DNA of 64,000 nt from an uncultured Clostridia bacterium (GTDB taxonomy: Bacteria; Bacillota; Clostridia; TANB77; CAG-508): contig CANPVM010000002.1 of NCBI GenBank assembly GCA_947581805.1, positions 204,290 through 268,289 on the forward strand, read 5' to 3'. Positions 17,389 through 25,544 of this stretch are shown in pieces; position 1 is the stretch's first letter; each line of letters begins with the position of its first letter. Under the pieces are notes generated by a model. The model was not told where the DNA came from and did not search any database. It was given only the letters and a program-made list of their open reading frames with translations. A program made the translations under genes and the position numbers.

Positions 17389-18569
17389 TATTTATTTCCC
17401 TCCTCTACAAATTTTTCCCACAATGGTGACATTTCTCTTAATCTACCTACTATTTCTACTAAATTTTCTACAACATAGTCAATTTCTTCTTTTGTATTAT
17501 ATTTTCCTATTGAAATTCTTAAAGAACCGTGTGCAATTTCATGTGGCAAGCCTATTGCAAGTAATACATGTGATGGGTCAAGTGAACCGGAAGTGCATGC
17601 ACTACCACTTGATGCGCATATTCCTTTTAAATCTAAATTTAATAATAGACTTTCTCCCTCAATAAATCGAAATGAAATATTGCTATTGCCAGGTAATCTT
17701 TTTTCCATATCCCCGTTTATTTTAATATATGGAATTTTGTCTTTTACTTGACTTACATAGTAATCTCTTAATTCTTTAATTTTCTTGTTATGTTCTTCTA
17801 AATTGCTATATGCTAGCTCCATTGCTTTTGCAAGTCCTACTATTCCTGCTACGTTTTCTGTTCCTGCTCTTTTATTTCTTTCTTGATGCCCTCCATTGAT
17901 TAACTTATTGAACTGCACTCCTTTTTTTACATATAAGGCTCCAATTCCTTTTGGTCCATAAAATTTGTGCCCAGATAATGAAAGACTATCTATATTTAAC
18001 TCTTTTACGTCTATTTTTATATTTCCTACTGCCTGTACTGCATCTGTATGGAAAATAATTTTATTTTCTTTTGCAATTTCTCCTATTTCTTTTATAGGTT
18101 GCAATGTTCCTATTTCATTATTTGCATACATAATGGTAATTAAAGTAGTAGTAGGTTTGATTGCCTTTTTTAATTCTTCTAAATCGATAATTCCATTTTC
18201 TTTTACCCCTATATAGGTTACTTCGAAACCTTCTTTTTCTAGTTGTTTACATGTTTCTAATACAGCTGGGTGCTCAATTTTAGAAGTAATGATATGTTTT
18301 CCTTTTTTGATATAACTATAGGCAATTCCTCTTATTGCCGTGTTATCACTTTCGCTTCCTCCAGAAGTAAAGTAAATTTCATTTGGCTCACAATTTAAAA
18401 TTTGTGCTACTGTTTCTCTTGCCTCTTCTATTGCTTTTCTATTTTCTCTCCCAATTTTATAAATAGATGATGGATTTCCATAGTTTTCTAATAAATATGG
18501 CATCATCGCTTTTACCACTTCTTCATCTGTTTTTGTTGTGGCATTATTATCTAAATATATTGTATTCAT
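17388..18569 (-). CDS. iscS: Cysteine desulfurase IscS/NifS
   Basis: 393 residues, PLP-dependent. It removes sulfur from cysteine as a persulfide for Fe-S and thio-modification. Y-L-D-N-N-A-T-T-K starts the protein, the PLP lysine is in S-L-S-G-H-K-F-Y-G-P-K-G, and the persulfide cysteine in S-S-G-S-A-C-T-S-G-S. Transcribed from the promoter at 18673-18701, which carries an operator for the Rrf2 regulator encoded upstream. Confidence 0.95.
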   Translation of the reverse strand: MNTIYLDNNATTKTDEEVVKAMMPYLLENYGNPSSIYKIGRENRKAIEEARETVAQILNCEPNEIYFTSGGSESDNTAIRGIAYSYIKKGKHIITSKIEHPAVLETCKQLEKEGFEVTYIGVKENGIIDLEELKKAIKPTTTLITIMYANNEIGTLQPIKEIGEIAKENKIIFHTDAVQAVGNIKIDVKELNIDSLSLSGHKFYGPKGIGALYVKKGVQFNKLINGGHQERNKRAGTENVAGIVGLAKAMELAYSNLEEHNKKIKELRDYYVSQVKDKIPYIKINGDMEKRLPGNSNISFRFIEGESLLLNLDLKGICASSGSACTSGSLDPSHVLLAIGLPHEIAHGSLRISIGKYNTKEEIDYVVENLVEIVGRLREMSPLWEKFVEEGNK

Positions 18570-18653
18570 TTTGTTTTTTTCCTTTCCTAACTACTATTCT
18601 ATAGCAGTTATAGTATTTCTTTTTTACTATTATGTAGGAATTTTAGTTTTTTA

Positions 18654-18701
18654 TCCTACTATTATAGTAGGAATTATAACATTTATTTCCTAGTAAGTCA
18701 A
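18654..18701 (-). promoter_or_regulatory. iscS promoter with IscR-type operator
   Basis: On the minus strand TTGACT (18696-18701), 17 bases, TATAAT (18673-18678), then directly a perfect palindrome TCCTACTAT-A-ATAGTAGGA (18654-18672) over the expected start site. A degenerate second copy follows at about 18626-18642. Placement predicts repression by the adjacent Rrf2-family Fe-S sensor. Confidence 0.8.
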
Positions 18702-18774
18702 TAGGAATTAAGTAGTTTTTAAAATTTGCTATTGTTATATGAAAATATTTCTTGATTTTGGTAAAAAAAAGAAA

Positions 18775-18818
18775 GGGGTGTCCCCAACGTTCCAAAATGG
18801 AACGAAAAGGGGCGTCCC
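18775..18818. repeat. Palindromic element, GGGACGCCCC type, copy 1
   Basis: Read on the minus strand: GGGACGCCCC, TTTT, a hairpin CGTTCCA-TTT-TGGAACG (18788-18804), TT, then GGGGACACCCC. The same order (GGACGCCC, T-run, hairpin, GGACA) recurs at 31449-31487 with a different hairpin sequence. It lies between the Rrf2 stop and the iscS promoter. Confidence 0.5.
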
Positions 18819-18825
18819 TCCTGTT

Positions 18826-19224
18826 CTATTTTATTAAATCTTCTAATGTTTTATTATTTACATATTCATTGATTACATCGTCTAGTCCCTTCCAAAAAGA
18901 ATATGTTTTACAATAATTTTGTCTTTCACATTTTCCTTCTTCTGTTAGGCAATCTATTGGTGTTAAGTCTCCTTCTGTTGCTTTTAAAATGTCTCCTACT
19001 ATACATTCACTTGGTTTTTTTGCTAATTTATACCCTCCAGCAGTTCCTCTTGCTGTTTCTAAATAACCTGCTTTGTTTAACATTGCTATAATTTGTTCTA
19101 AATATTTAATTGATATTCCTTGCCTTTTTGCTATTTCTTTTGAAGTTATATATTTTTCATTACTGTTTAATGCTAAATCTATCATTACTCTTAAAGCATA
19201 TCTTCCTTTTGTGGATATTTTCAT
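18826..19224 (-). CDS. iscR: Rrf2-family [2Fe-2S]-type regulator (IscR-like)
   Basis: 132 residues. An N-terminal winged helix (M-K-I-S-T-K-G-R-Y-A-L-R, then I-S-I-K-Y-L-E-Q-I) is followed by three cysteines spaced C-x6-C-x5-C (D-C-L-T-E-E-G-K-C-E-R-Q-N-Y-C). This matches the IscR [2Fe-2S] site closely (C-x5-C-x5-C in E. coli) and not CymR, which lacks it. With the palindrome on the iscS promoter next door, repression of iscSU by the cluster-loaded form is the likely role. AGGAGG stands eight bases before the ATG. Confidence 0.88.
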   Translation of the reverse strand: MKISTKGRYALRVMIDLALNSNEKYITSKEIAKRQGISIKYLEQIIAMLNKAGYLETARGTAGGYKLAKKPSECIVGDILKATEGDLTPIDCLTEEGKCERQNYCKTYSFWKGLDDVINEYVNNKTLEDLIK

Positions 19225-19267
19225 ATATTTACCTCCTGTTCTACATTATTATATATATTATCATAAA

Positions 19268-19296
19268 AGCAGATAATTATCAACTAATTATCTGCT
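19268..19296 (-). terminator. Hairpin after the DUF2798 gene
   Basis: A perfect 12-bp stem (AGCAGATAATTA and its complement, 19268-19279 and 19285-19296) with TTTT after it on the minus strand. It separates the DUF2798 gene from iscR. Confidence 0.65.
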
Positions 19297-19371
19297 CTAT
19301 AATCATTAGCTTGGCATAAGTACAATGGTTTAATGTTAAAGAAAACATTGATGATATTATTAACAGTAGAA

Positions 19372-19923
19372 TTATTTTGCTTCTACTAATTCTTTTTTTG
19401 CATTTTTCTTTTCTGTTTTTTCGTTATTATTCTTAAAAATAGCTTTGAAAATAGTTCTTACTAGTGGTTGAATAAAGAATAATTGAGAAAGCAAAGCAAA
19501 TGGGAAATTAAGCACTATTTTTTGTAACCAGTATGGAATGAAATTGATAATATAATCATTGAATGGTGCTCCATTCATTCCTACTGCAATAATTCCATTA
19601 TAAAGAATCGTTGCTAAAAAGCTCATAAGTGGGCACATAATTCCAACTGTTGCACATATAATAGCAGTTTCTACTATCATAGGAGCGTTCTTTTTAGGGT
19701 CAATTGCTTTTAATGCTAATTTAACAGATAACGGACTTCCAATGAATATTTCACATAGATAAGCAAGTACAAATTCAATAGGAATAAAAATCCAAGAATT
19801 TTTTATTACTTCTACATTAAATCCTCCCGCTTCATAAGATGAACAATAAAATACAAAACATGGAACTGTTATTATAACAGTAATTAGTGCAAATATTAAT
19901 TTTTGAAATTTTGTTTGTGGCAT
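19372..19923 (-). CDS. DUF2798-like membrane protein, duplicated
   Basis: About 183 residues with four hydrophobic segments arranged as two similar halves: residues 8-75 (K-F-Q-K-L-I-F-A-L ... S-P-L-S-V-K-L-A-L-K) and about 85-165 (P-M-I-V-E-T-A-I-I ... Q-P-L-V-R-T-I-F-K), followed by a Lys-rich tail. This resembles DUF2798 proteins, whose function is unknown. AAAGGAG precedes the ATG at 19923; a longer frame to 20007 runs through the structured leader and lacks a ribosome site. Confidence 0.65.
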   Translation of the reverse strand: MPQTKFQKLIFALITVIITVPCFVFYCSSYEAGGFNVEVIKNSWIFIPIEFVLAYLCEIFIGSPLSVKLALKAIDPKKNAPMIVETAIICATVGIMCPLMSFLATILYNGIIAVGMNGAPFNDYIINFIPYWLQKIVLNFPFALLSQLFFIQPLVRTIFKAIFKNNNEKTEKKNAKKELVEAK

Positions 19924-19954
19924 TTCTTTTTCTCCTTTCTTTTTGGCATAAAAA

Positions 19955-20067
19955 TACACATGTGCGCTTAGTACCGTAATCAGATTTACAAGCCTATTGC
20001 TCCACATGTGTCGTTTTCTATTTTATCTACATGCTAAAATATATCATTTTTTTGTTAAAAAAGTCAA
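19955..20067 (-). promoter_or_regulatory. Promoter and structured 5' leader of the DUF2798 gene
   Basis: Minus-strand TTGACT (20062-20067), 18 bases, TATATT (20038-20043) starts a leader of about 110 bases. It contains ACACATGTG and CACATGTGT, 36 bases apart and able to form a nine-pair outer stem around an internal segment with G-C-rich patches. No known riboswitch consensus was recognised. CACATGTG is itself palindromic, so two protein-binding sites are an alternative. Confidence 0.5.
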
Positions 20068-20125
20068 GCACTACTTTTTATTTTTTTCTAATAATATTGA
20101 TGCTTTTTAATATCATTCAACTTTG

Positions 20126-20875
20126 CTATTTTATTATATCTTTTATTACTTCTCCTGCAATGATTAAACCTGCTACTGATGGAACGAAAGAAATACTACC
20201 TGGTACTTGTTTTTTAGTATTCAATTTTTGATTGGTTTCAGGAGAATTTATAACCTCTGTTTTACAATTTTCTTCTATTGTTTCCTTTGGTTTCATTGGT
20301 TCTTCTTTTGAATAAACTACTTTAAGTTCTTTAATTCCTCTTGCTCTTAATTCTTTTCTCATTACTTTTGCTAAAGGACATATACTTGTTTTATAAATAT
20401 CGGTTACTTCAAATTTAGTGGAATCTAGTTTATTTCCTGTTCCCATGCAAGAAATAATGGGAATGTTTAGCTTGTTTGCTCTTACAACTAACTCTATTTT
20501 AGCTGTTACCGTATCTACTGCGTCTACAATATAATTAATGGTATTATCTAAAATTCCTTTACTATCTGGCATAAAAAATTCTTGATATGTTTCTATTTTT
20601 GCATTTGGATTAATTTCTAGTATTCTTTCTTTGGCAACATCTACTTTAAATTTTTCAATTGTTTTGTGGGTAGCAATTAATTGTCGATTTATATTTGTTA
20701 AACATACTTTGTCATTATCTACTAATATAAAGTTTCCTATGCCTGCTCTTGCTAACCCTTCTACTACAAAAGAGCCTACTCCACCTATTCCAAATATAGC
20801 CACTTTTGCATTTTGTAATTTTTCTATTCCTTCTTTTCCTATTAATAATTCTGTTCTTGAAAATTGATTTATCAT
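20126..20875 (-). CDS. tcdA: tRNA threonylcarbamoyladenosine dehydratase (TcdA, ThiF/E1 fold)
   Basis: 249 residues with the E1-like adenylation domain: the Rossmann loop G-I-G-G-V-G-S-F-V-V-E, N-I-N-R-Q-L-I-A-T and V-D-A-V-D-T-V-T-A-K. TcdA makes cyclic t6A in tRNA at position 37 using ATP. The arrangement F-S-R-T-E-L-L-I-G at the start and length fit TcdA better than ThiF or MoeB, and no C-x-x-C zinc site is evident. Confidence 0.88.
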   Translation of the reverse strand: MINQFSRTELLIGKEGIEKLQNAKVAIFGIGGVGSFVVEGLARAGIGNFILVDNDKVCLTNINRQLIATHKTIEKFKVDVAKERILEINPNAKIETYQEFFMPDSKGILDNTINYIVDAVDTVTAKIELVVRANKLNIPIISCMGTGNKLDSTKFEVTDIYKTSICPLAKVMRKELRARGIKELKVVYSKEEPMKPKETIEENCKTEVINSPETNQKLNTKKQVPGSISFVPSVAGLIIAGEVIKDIIK

Positions 20876-20973
20876 TTATTATTTCACCTTAATTATTTTT
20901 AAATTTTATTTATATTTTACTTAAATCTTTTTCATTTTTACCTATTATCTTTTTTATATAGCCTACCTATATT

Positions 20974-21510
20974 TTATTTCCATATGTCTTTATTGATAAA
21001 TTGTGTTAATGCCATGATAAAGGCTTGCTTTGTTAAATCGATTCTCGAAATTCTATCTTGCGTTAATAAGCTGATACCGCCTTTTCCTGCTCTTAGTTCT
21101 GTTTCGTTAAAAATACGGTCCATTACTTTACCTAAATCTGTTTCTATAATTTCTTTTACATACTTTTCTGGTACTGGAAATCCAGAGCTTGTACCCCAAC
21201 TTTTAAAGCCTTTTTTATCTTCAATTACTGCAATATTGATAATGGTCCATTCTCCTAATTGGTTTGTAATTCCAGATTCCACTGCTACATAAAAGTCTGC
21301 TTCTTTTCCTTGCTCCTTTACTATTTTTCTTACGTTTTTTACTCGGTTGCTAGCTCCCTCATAAATTTCGTTATCCACTGGTTCTTCAGAAACATCACTA
21401 CTTGCCTTAATTCCTTCTATTTCAAATTCTTTAAAATATTCTCCAAATGCTCGTTTTGCTCCTTCTATTTTTCCTGGGTTACTACTTGCTACTATTATTT
21501 TCATATTCAT
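20974..21510 (-). CDS. Inosine/xanthosine triphosphatase (YjjX/NTPase family)
   Basis: 178 residues. Starts I-I-V-A-S-S-N-P-G-K-I-E-G-A-K-R-A-F, the substrate loop of the YjjX family, and contains E-V-D-N-like P-V-D-N-E-I-Y-E-G-A-S-N-R, typical of enzymes that hydrolyse ITP and XTP to keep damaged purines out of nucleic acids. It lies 30 bases after the NUDIX gene, a likely pool-cleaning pair. Confidence 0.85.
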   Translation of the reverse strand: MNMKIIVASSNPGKIEGAKRAFGEYFKEFEIEGIKASSDVSEEPVDNEIYEGASNRVKNVRKIVKEQGKEADFYVAVESGITNQLGEWTIINIAVIEDKKGFKSWGTSSGFPVPEKYVKEIIETDLGKVMDRIFNETELRAGKGGISLLTQDRISRIDLTKQAFIMALTQFINKDIWK

Positions 21511-21540
21511 TATCTCCTTTTTGTATACATATCAAAATTT

Positions 21541-21954
21541 TTATTTAAATAATTTTTCTTTATAGCATTCTACTTGTTCTACCATATGACCAATATTGCC
21601 TTCTCCTGCATATTTTTGTAAATCAAAAAAGTTTTCATTTTTGTTCATCCATTGTAAATGATTTACTTCTTCTTTTAGTTCTACCTCTTTATTTAGTTTT
21701 CCTACATAAACTTCTAATTCCATATTTTGCATTTGGTATTGAAAATTCATTAAATGTTTTAATTTTACATCTTTTTTACTAATTCCTGTTTCTTCCTGCA
21801 ATTCTCGGTAGGCTCCTTGCAATTTAGTTTCTCCTTCTTCTAATTTGCCACCTACTAAATTATATTTGCCTTTATATGGTTCTTTTGCTCTTTTGCACAT
21901 TAAAATATTTTCTTCTTTTTTATCGTATATGATTACTACATTTAGTTTTTTCAT
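21541..21954 (-). CDS. NUDIX hydrolase (8-oxo-dGTP diphosphatase-like)
   Basis: 137 residues with a complete Nudix box from G-G-K-L-E-E-G-E through R-E-L-Q-E-E-T-G-I (about residues 35-58), the Mg2+ site for cleaving nucleoside diphosphate-X bonds. N-terminal M-C-K-R-A-K-E-P-Y-K-G-K-Y-N-L-V is typical of MutT-like members. The exact substrate is not readable. Confidence 0.88.
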   Translation of the reverse strand: MKKLNVVIIYDKKEENILMCKRAKEPYKGKYNLVGGKLEEGETKLQGAYRELQEETGISKKDVKLKHLMNFQYQMQNMELEVYVGKLNKEVELKEEVNHLQWMNKNENFFDLQKYAGEGNIGHMVEQVECYKEKLFK

Positions 21955-22042
21955 ATTTTAACTCCTTTTTTGTTTGATTTTATCATAAGGCTATTTAAAT
22001 TGCAATTCATTATACAATATCTATGATTTTATATTAAAACAG

Positions 22043-22113
22043 TTTACATATTTTTTATTTTATGGTATACTAAAACCATCAGTTTTTAAGTTAGGTAAAA
22101 ATACTTTTTACCT
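22043..22113 (+). promoter_or_regulatory. dapB promoter and leader hairpin
   Basis: TTTACA (22043-22048), 17 bases, TATACT (22066-22071). The leader has a perfect nine-pair hairpin (22093-22101 with 22105-22113) without a T-run. A lysine riboswitch is not present: the gap is far too short. Confidence 0.65.
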
Positions 22114-22153
22114 ATATTATAACACTATCATTCATCTTAAGGAGGAAAACAAA

Positions 22154-22936
22154 ATGGAAAAGAAAAAAGTGTTAGTAAGTGGTTGCAATGGTCACATGGG
22201 GCGGATTGTCTGCTCGCTTATTGCGCAGACAGACGACATGGAAGTTGTAGCCGGGTTTGATTTGGTAGAAGATACTTCTGGGTCCTTCCCTGTTTTTAAT
22301 TCGTATGTTTCTTTATACGATTGGTCTGCTGATTCTCATATAATTCCGGATGTTATTATTGACTTTTCTTCTCCGGATGCTACCAAGACGATTTTGCAGT
22401 ATGCTTATGCGTACGAAATTCCTATTGTTATTGCAACAACCGGCCTTTCTGAAGCTACTATGCAGGAGATTAAGGATATGTCTGAGAAAATTTCTATTTT
22501 CCAGTCTCCCAATATGTCAATTCAGGTAGCTATGGTAACAAAACTGCTGAAAGAGATTGCCTGGACCATTCCTAAGGCTGAAGTAGAAATCACAGAAACG
22601 CATCACAATCGTAAAAAAGATGCTCCCAGTGGTACTGCCAAAATGTTTGCTTCTGCCATTAAAAGTGTATTGGACAATGCAAACGATGCAGAAAACACTA
22701 TCATCTACGGCAGAGAAGGAAAACGGCAGGAACATGAAATTGGTATGTGCTCCAAGCGTGGAGGTAACATTGTAGGTACGCACACCATTGAGTTCTTTAG
22801 CCCGTTTGAAACTTTGGAAATTACCCATACAGCTCATTCCAGAGAACTGTTTGCAGATGGTGCTATTCAGGCAGCAAGGTACATTATCAATTTTGCCGCC
22901 GGTTTGTTCACGATGGATGATTTAGTTAAAGACTAA
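22154..22936 (+). CDS. dapB: 4-hydroxy-tetrahydrodipicolinate reductase, foreign codon use
   Basis: 260 residues. DapB reduces hydroxy-tetrahydrodipicolinate in the lysine/diaminopimelate path. The Rossmann start V-S-G-C-N-G-H-M-G-R and the catalytic block H-H-N-R-K-K-D-A-P-S-G-T-A are clear. Codon use differs from the surroundings: frequent third-position G/C, GCC, GGC, CCG, and two CGG arginines (22202-22204 and near 22727), codons almost unused elsewhere here. It is a lone plus-strand gene with its own promoter and terminator and no dapA beside it. Recent transfer from a higher-GC Firmicute is inferred. Confidence 0.93.
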   Translation: MEKKKVLVSGCNGHMGRIVCSLIAQTDDMEVVAGFDLVEDTSGSFPVFNSYVSLYDWSADSHIIPDVIIDFSSPDATKTILQYAYAYEIPIVIATTGLSEATMQEIKDMSEKISIFQSPNMSIQVAMVTKLLKEIAWTIPKAEVEITETHHNRKKDAPSGTAKMFASAIKSVLDNANDAENTIIYGREGKRQEHEIGMCSKRGGNIVGTHTIEFFSPFETLEITHTAHSRELFADGAIQAARYIINFAAGLFTMDDLVKD

Positions 22937-22962
22937 CTTGTGGTAACTACCAAGCTTACGTA

Positions 22963-22997
22963 AAAATAACTGTCTATTTTCAATAGGCAGTTATTTT
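22963..22997 (+). terminator. Terminator of dapB
   Basis: AAAATAACTGTCTATT pairs with AATAGGCAGTTATTTT (one G-U pair), followed by T residues. Confidence 0.8.
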
Positions 22998-23038
22998 TTG
23001 TTCTAATTTGGTTCATACTAATAGCAGGTGATACCAAT

Positions 23039-23983
23039 ATGAATTCTTTTTATTTATTACAAAATCCAGAAGTGTTTCAAGGAGAAAAGAAAACAAAATA
23101 TTCCAATTCCTATTTTGAAGGTTGGTATTTTAAGCATACTATTCAAAATAAAAGCATCTCTTTTATTCCGGGTATTCATATTGAAGAAGGAAAAAAGTCT
23201 GCTTTTATTCAAGTGATTACTAATTTTTCTTCGTACTATATTTCTTATCCTTTTGATGCATTTTCCTTTTCTTATGAACCTTTCTTTATTCGTATTGCAA
23301 ATAACTTCTTTTCTTTGGATGAAATAAAAATAGATTTGCAAGATACAGATATAAAAATACAAGGAGAACTATTTTATCGTAATCATAAAACAATAAATAA
23401 AAACTTTCTTATGCCGAATATTATGGGACCTTTTTCTTATCTTCCTTTTATGGAATGCAATCATGCTATTTTAAGCATGAAACATGAGGTAAATGGCTTA
23501 CTTATGATAAATGAAGAGCCTTATCCTTTTAAAAATGGAATTGGCTATATCGAAAAAGATTGGGGAAGTTCTTTTCCTTCCTCTTACATTTGGACACAAG
23601 CAAATGACTTTGAAAATCCAGATTGTAGTTTCTTTTTATCAGTAGCTACTATTCCTATTTCCCTCTTTTCTTTTACTGGCTTTATTTGTTCACTTATTTC
23701 AGATGGAAAAGAACATCGTTTTTCTACCTATAATGGTAGCAGAATTGCTAAGTTTAGAACTTCTTCTCAAAATTTTAACATTGTACTAAAACAAAAAGAT
23801 ATGCGTTTGCATATTTATAGTGATACTAAAAATTCTTTTTCTTTAAAGGCACCACGAGCTGGCAGTATGAATCGAGAAATTTTTGAAAGTATTGATGCTA
23901 GTATTACGATTTGCTTATCTAAGCAAGATGCTATTCTTTTTGAAGGGAAAAGTAAAAATTGTGGACTTGAAATTGTATTATAG
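23039..23983 (+). CDS. Tocopherol-cyclase-like protein
   Basis: 314 residues with the hallmarks of the tocopherol cyclase-like family (PF14249 type): Y-F-E-G-W-Y-F-K near residue 26 and G-I-G-Y-I-E-K-D-W-G-S-S-F-P followed by W-T-Q-A-N near 172-200. Plant and cyanobacterial members close the chromanol ring; the many Firmicutes members are uncharacterised, and no quinone pathway gene is nearby, so the substrate is unknown. No strong Shine-Dalgarno: GCAGGTGAT lies before the ATG. Codon use is AT-rich like the host, unlike dapB upstream. Confidence 0.75.
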   Translation: MNSFYLLQNPEVFQGEKKTKYSNSYFEGWYFKHTIQNKSISFIPGIHIEEGKKSAFIQVITNFSSYYISYPFDAFSFSYEPFFIRIANNFFSLDEIKIDLQDTDIKIQGELFYRNHKTINKNFLMPNIMGPFSYLPFMECNHAILSMKHEVNGLLMINEEPYPFKNGIGYIEKDWGSSFPSSYIWTQANDFENPDCSFFLSVATIPISLFSFTGFICSLISDGKEHRFSTYNGSRIAKFRTSSQNFNIVLKQKDMRLHIYSDTKNSFSLKAPRAGSMNREIFESIDASITICLSKQDAILFEGKSKNCGLEIVL

Positions 23984-23992
23984 AAAAAAAGA

Positions 23993-24022
23993 GGAAGGTT
24001 TCGGACACATTCAAAACCTTCC
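23993..24022 (+). terminator. Terminator-like hairpin after the cyclase-like gene
   Basis: GGAAGGTTT and AAACCTTCC (23993-24001, 24014-24022) form nine pairs just after the stop, but no T-run follows, so termination is uncertain. Confidence 0.4.
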
Positions 24023-24146
24023 TAGCAAAGATAATTTAATTGCTTTCTTTTATTTTGTATTGGCTTATATCAGGTTCTATAAATATAGAATCGTCTACAT
24101 TATTAAATTCGTAACTCTTTATATATTTTATTAATCAAATAATTTT

Positions 24147-25199
24147 TCATCTTGCTTCTGCTAATTCTTTTTTTATCTTTTCTATTTCTTTTTGTTTTAC
24201 TCCTGTTACTTCTTGTATTATTTTATCTTCTAATTTTAAGCCTAACATTCTTCTTATTGTTAAGTTTATTGTTTCTAATTTGCCTCTCATTTCACCTCTT
24301 TTTTCGCCTCGTATTTCGCCTCGTTTCTCACCCTTTATTTCGCCTTCTCGCATTGCTTGTAATCGTATTTCTAATCTTTCTTTTCTTTCATTCTCATGAA
24401 TTCTTTCTGCTAGTGTCATAGTTTTTTCCTCCTTTTCTATTTTTACTTTTTTTAATAGTTTTTCTAGTTGCTCTTGCTCAATTATTCCTTCTGATTTATA
24501 TCTTATTATGTCTTTTATTTTTTCCAAATTTTTATGATTAATTGTTTTTAAGATTTCTTCTACGTTTTTGATAAATTCTACTGTATTTTTACTTTTCTCT
24601 AATAACATTACTTTTGATAATATATTATTTTCTTTTAATAGTTCTTCTTTACTATATTTATTAACATCTACTAAACTTATTTCTTCTTTTTCTTCATACC
24701 ATTTTACTTGTTCTTTTAATTCTTTCATACTTAATTTTGCATTCCACTTTTCTTCTCCTGTATATATAATTATTGGTATTATTAGTGGGTATTTATATGT
24801 TTTGTTTTTGCTTTCCTTTTTATTTATAATAGTTCTCATAATTTCGATACTATATTCCAGCATTCGATATGCTATTGAATAATCTATTGTTGATTGATGT
24901 TCTATCAAGAAAAAAATGTTTTTATCTTTTATTTTATAAATAATATCTGACTCTCTATCTTGATATTTACTTGTAATAAATCGATTTGAATATAATTCTA
25001 TTGGTTCTTTTATTTCTTCTTTTGGCTTTAACGCCTTATTTATTAAATTTAATGCTTCTTCTTTTTTCATTAAAATTTCTCGAATTACTTTATCATGTTC
25101 ATTATTTTTATCGTAAATGTATTCTTCTTGTTCTTCTGCTACAATACAATATTGAAATTCTTGATATTTTATATAATGTTGATATGTAATTTTTAACAA
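24147..25199 (-). CDS. Rpn/PDDEXK-type nuclease (transposase-like family)
   Basis: 350 residues. The N-terminal half resembles the Rpn (recombination-promoting nuclease, PDDEXK_2) family: H-D-K-V-I-R-E-I near residue 36, then D-R-E-S-D-I-I-Y-K-I and F-F-L-I-E-H-Q-S-T-I-D near 80-105, the D...E-x-Q core. The C-terminal part is charged and holds a run of G-E-(K/I/M)-R-G repeats (about 285-310), typical slippage-prone Rpn tails. A TTG start at 25199 has AGGAGG six bases upstream. These proteins are often multicopy and behave like selfish elements; no terminal repeats are seen here. Confidence 0.78.
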   Translation of the reverse strand: MLKITYQHYIKYQEFQYCIVAEEQEEYIYDKNNEHDKVIREILMKKEEALNLINKALKPKEEIKEPIELYSNRFITSKYQDRESDIIYKIKDKNIFFLIEHQSTIDYSIAYRMLEYSIEIMRTIINKKESKNKTYKYPLIIPIIIYTGEEKWNAKLSMKELKEQVKWYEEKEEISLVDVNKYSKEELLKENNILSKVMLLEKSKNTVEFIKNVEEILKTINHKNLEKIKDIIRYKSEGIIEQEQLEKLLKKVKIEKEEKTMTLAERIHENERKERLEIRLQAMREGEIKGEKRGEIRGEKRGEMRGKLETINLTIRRMLGLKLEDKIIQEVTGVKQKEIEKIKKELAEAR

Positions 25200-25544
25200 A
25201 TTTTGCCTCCTACTTTTATTATATTTAGTTTTACTATATTGTCAATATAAATTTTAACGTTAAATTGATGTTTAAAATATTACCTCCTTTCTTTCTTCAA
25301 TTTTTTCCTTTTCTTTTTTTGATTTTTTAAAGAATTAATTTTTTTGATAATAATTTTTTGAACCTAATAATTTTTTATACTTCTATTAAAGCACATAAAT
25401 AGCAAAAAAGCAAGAAATTTTCATCGCCTTTTTCTGACAAATTTCCTGCTTTATTTTTTCTTATACTAATTTTCTAACAATTAAATGAATTAAATTATAC
25501 TTAAAAATAATATATTAGAGACATTTTATATTATATTTTCTGTT
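25200..25544. other. Intergenic gap with one terminator
   Basis: 345 bases of very AT-rich sequence between the Rpn-type gene and the pilin-like gene. Apart from the terminator at 25408-25451 and the Shine-Dalgarno of the Rpn gene, nothing coding or structured was recognised. Confidence 0.5.
25408..25451 (-). terminator. Terminator of the pilin/FGE gene
   Basis: Arms 25408-25420 and 25439-25451 form 13 pairs with one G-U; six T follow on the minus strand. Confidence 0.75.

Noticed and set aside
20974-21510. RdgB/HAM1-type dITP pyrophosphatase
   Set aside because: The start S-S-N-P-G-K resembles HAM1's S-x-N-x-x-K, but later blocks (P-V-D-N-E-I-Y-E-G-A) fit the YjjX/NTPase family better.
21955-22042. 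Additional small gene between the NUDIX gene and the dapB promoter
   Set aside because: No frame with a ribosome site; AT-rich promoter region only.
22072-22153. Lysine riboswitch before dapB
   Set aside because: Only about 80 bases lie between the -10 and the ATG, and no L-box core is present; only one nine-pair hairpin is seen.
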